A stretch of 64,000 nucleotides of DNA, taken from positions 310,001-374,000 of the forward strand of contig CAWETK010000018.1 in the NCBI GenBank assembly GCA_963811905.1, read 5' to 3'. The position numbers were made by a program, and so were the translations under genes. Shown in pieces: positions 62,738 to 64,000 of this stretch (position 1 is the stretch's first letter; each line of letters begins with the position of its first letter). This DNA comes from DATFVA01 sp963811905. GTDB lineage: Bacteria; Bacteroidota; Ignavibacteria; Ignavibacteriales; Ignavibacteriaceae. The notes beneath the pieces were generated by a model. It searched no databases and was not told where the DNA came from. It saw only the letters and a program-made list of their open reading frames with translations.

Positions 62738-64000
62738 ATGAATATAGGTAATATAAAAATCCCATACCTTGTGATAATTCTGACCCTGGGCATTGTCTTA
62801 GGAACCCAGATAGAAAAAGTATTTTCTGATGATAAGATGAGGGACAACATCATTAAATTTAATGATGTACTTACCTACACAGAAAAATACTATGTTGAAG
62901 AAGTTGATACACCCAAACTTGTTGAAGCCGCAATTAACGGAATGCTGACGAAGCTCGATCCGCATTCTGTCTATATTCCTGCAGACCAGGTAGAGAATAT
63001 TGAAGAATCCTTCAGGGGCGATTTTGAAGGCATCGGGATAGAATTCCAGGTAGTTGACGATACCATTACAGTAGTTTCACCCATTACCGGGGGTCCCAGT
63101 GAGGCCCTTGGAATAATGTCAGGAGACAGGATCGTAAAAATAAATGGTAATGATGCCATTGGTCTTACGAATGACGAAGTTAGAGATAAATTGAGAGGCG
63201 ATGCCGGCACGAAGGTTAATGTGACAATATACAGGCCGGAAACTAATAAGAGCATCGAGTATAAAATAACGCGTGATAAGATTCCGCTTTACTCGGTAGA
63301 CTCGCACCTGATGTTTGATGATAAAACAGGATATGTAAGTGTTTCAAGGTTTTCAGAAACTACTTTTGATGAATTAAAAGATGCCCTGGAAGATTTAAAA
63401 AAACAAGGAATGCAGCAGCTGGTTCTTGACCTAAGAGGAAATCCGGGCGGATATTTAAGCCAGGCAGTTAAAGTATCTGATTTATTCATATCAGGTGAAA
63501 AGAAGATAGTTTACACCAAAGGAAGACGCAGTGACTTTGACGAAGTTTACCATGCCTCTGAATCCTCAGAGTTTGAAAAAACACCTCTGATAATTCTTGT
63601 CAATAACGGCAGTGCTTCAGCGAGCGAGATTGTTTCAGGTGCAGTGCAGGACTGGGACAGGGGACTAATAGTCGGGGAAACTACATTCGGAAAAGGACTT
63701 GTGCAAAGGCAGTTTGAACTGCCCGATAATTCAGCCTTAAGACTGACCATTTCGAGATATTATACCCCTTCAGGAAGACTAATCCAGAGGGATTATAAAG
63801 ACCTTAAAAACAAAGAGGAATATTATTCCGAAGCCGGCGGGAAAAACGAAGAGGAGGGGGATAATCTCAATCATACTGCAGAAAAAGATACAAGCAAACC
63901 GGTGTATAAAACAAATGCCGGCAGGGTTGTATACGGTGGCGGAGGGATAACACCTGATTATATAGTTAAATCGGAAGATGCAACCGGGTACACCACAGAA
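62738..64000 (+). CDS. S41 C-terminal processing protease, 3' truncated by window edge
   Basis: Carboxy-terminal processing proteases (Ctp/Tsp) trim exported proteins. The frame is open from ATG at 62738 (GGAGAAG upstream) to the window end, 421 codons. A signal anchor (IPYLVIILTLGIVLGTQ) comes first, then the Tsp N-terminal part (VEAAINGMLTKLDPHSVYIP), a PDZ domain (about 85-165, GIGIEFQVVDDTITVV, GDRIVKINGND) and the S41 core. The catalytic serine is in NNGSASASEIVSGAVQD and the lysine in GETTFGKGLVQ. The gene continues past the window, so the C-terminus is unseen. Confidence 0.93.
   Translation, partial: MNIGNIKIPYLVIILTLGIVLGTQIEKVFSDDKMRDNIIKFNDVLTYTEKYYVEEVDTPKLVEAAINGMLTKLDPHSVYIPADQVENIEESFRGDFEGIGIEFQVVDDTITVVSPITGGPSEALGIMSGDRIVKINGNDAIGLTNDEVRDKLRGDAGTKVNVTIYRPETNKSIEYKITRDKIPLYSVDSHLMFDDKTGYVSVSRFSETTFDELKDALEDLKKQGMQQLVLDLRGNPGGYLSQAVKVSDLFISGEKKIVYTKGRRSDFDEVYHASESSEFEKTPLIILVNNGSASASEIVSGAVQDWDRGLIVGETTFGKGLVQRQFELPDNSALRLTISRYYTPSGRLIQRDYKDLKNKEEYYSEAGGKNEEEGDNLNHTAEKDTSKPVYKTNAGRVVYGGGGITPDYIVKSEDATGYTTE

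Overview
The window (about 40% G+C by eye, gene-dense) looks like chromosomal DNA of a Bacteroidota/Chlorobiota-group bacterium, most likely of the Ignavibacteria type. This is inferred from gene content: a CarboxypepD_reg plus plug outer-membrane receptor, a TonB-C lipoprotein in an ECF sigma operon, an ExbB-ExbD-ExbD operon, an acetylase-type diaminopimelate pathway, MutS2, CvpA, CNNM/CorC and many short TTG/GTG-started genes. No rRNA, tRNA, CRISPR array, transposase or phage gene was seen.

Layout. 1-7095 (+): dapA (5' cut by the window edge), dapB, dapH, lysC, an outer-membrane receptor and a DapL-like M20 deacetylase, together an acetylated route to meso-DAP/lysine. 7175-8865 (-): ECF sigma factor, anti-sigma factor and TonB-domain lipoprotein. 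9196-17400 (-): a compact surface-sugar operon with a GT-B-like protein, SpsF-type cytidylyltransferase, split transketolase, class-III aminotransferase, SDR, KdsC-like phosphatase, NeuB synthase and a fatty-acid-hydroxylase-family membrane protein. 17697-26485: LD-carboxypeptidase, ispE, homocysteine methyltransferase-like protein, three glycosyltransferases (two GT9, one GT4) and DNA polymerase I. 26486-27675: a 1.2-kb region without a convincing gene but with several kinds of repeat. 27676-45179 (+): Kup, a secreted nuclease-like protein, an SDR, ExbB/ExbD/ExbD, YqeY, CvpA, MutS2, a biotin carboxylase and biotin carrier, FadL-like porin, SGNH lipoprotein, SPOR lipoprotein, SSB, CNNM/CorC, MCE/MlaD and AcpS. 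45186-53575 (+): a decayed array of four Rhs core-plus-tip cassettes with putative immunity genes, interleaved with copies of a pseudopilin gene. 53600-64000 (+): HNH nuclease, TrpS, ScpA, ScpB, pseudouridine synthase, PBP4, LysS, GT2, a Wzi-like outer-membrane protein and an S41 protease cut by the window end.

Two systems deserve attention. The first is the Rhs array: a core block of exactly 191 bases is repeated four times (two copies identical), each copy followed by a different C-terminal tip and a different small downstream gene, and two cassettes begin at the same pseudopilin/Rhs junction. The second is the 9-17 kb sugar operon, whose combination of NeuB synthase, phosphatase, transketolase pair, class-III aminotransferase and SpsF does not match a pathway I can name.

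Several housekeeping genes (polA, trpS, biotin carboxylase) and some others (neuB, SGNH hydrolase, HNH nuclease) carry one-base frameshifts, often in short homopolymers. These look more like sequence errors than real gene loss, and I annotate such genes over their full reconstructed span.
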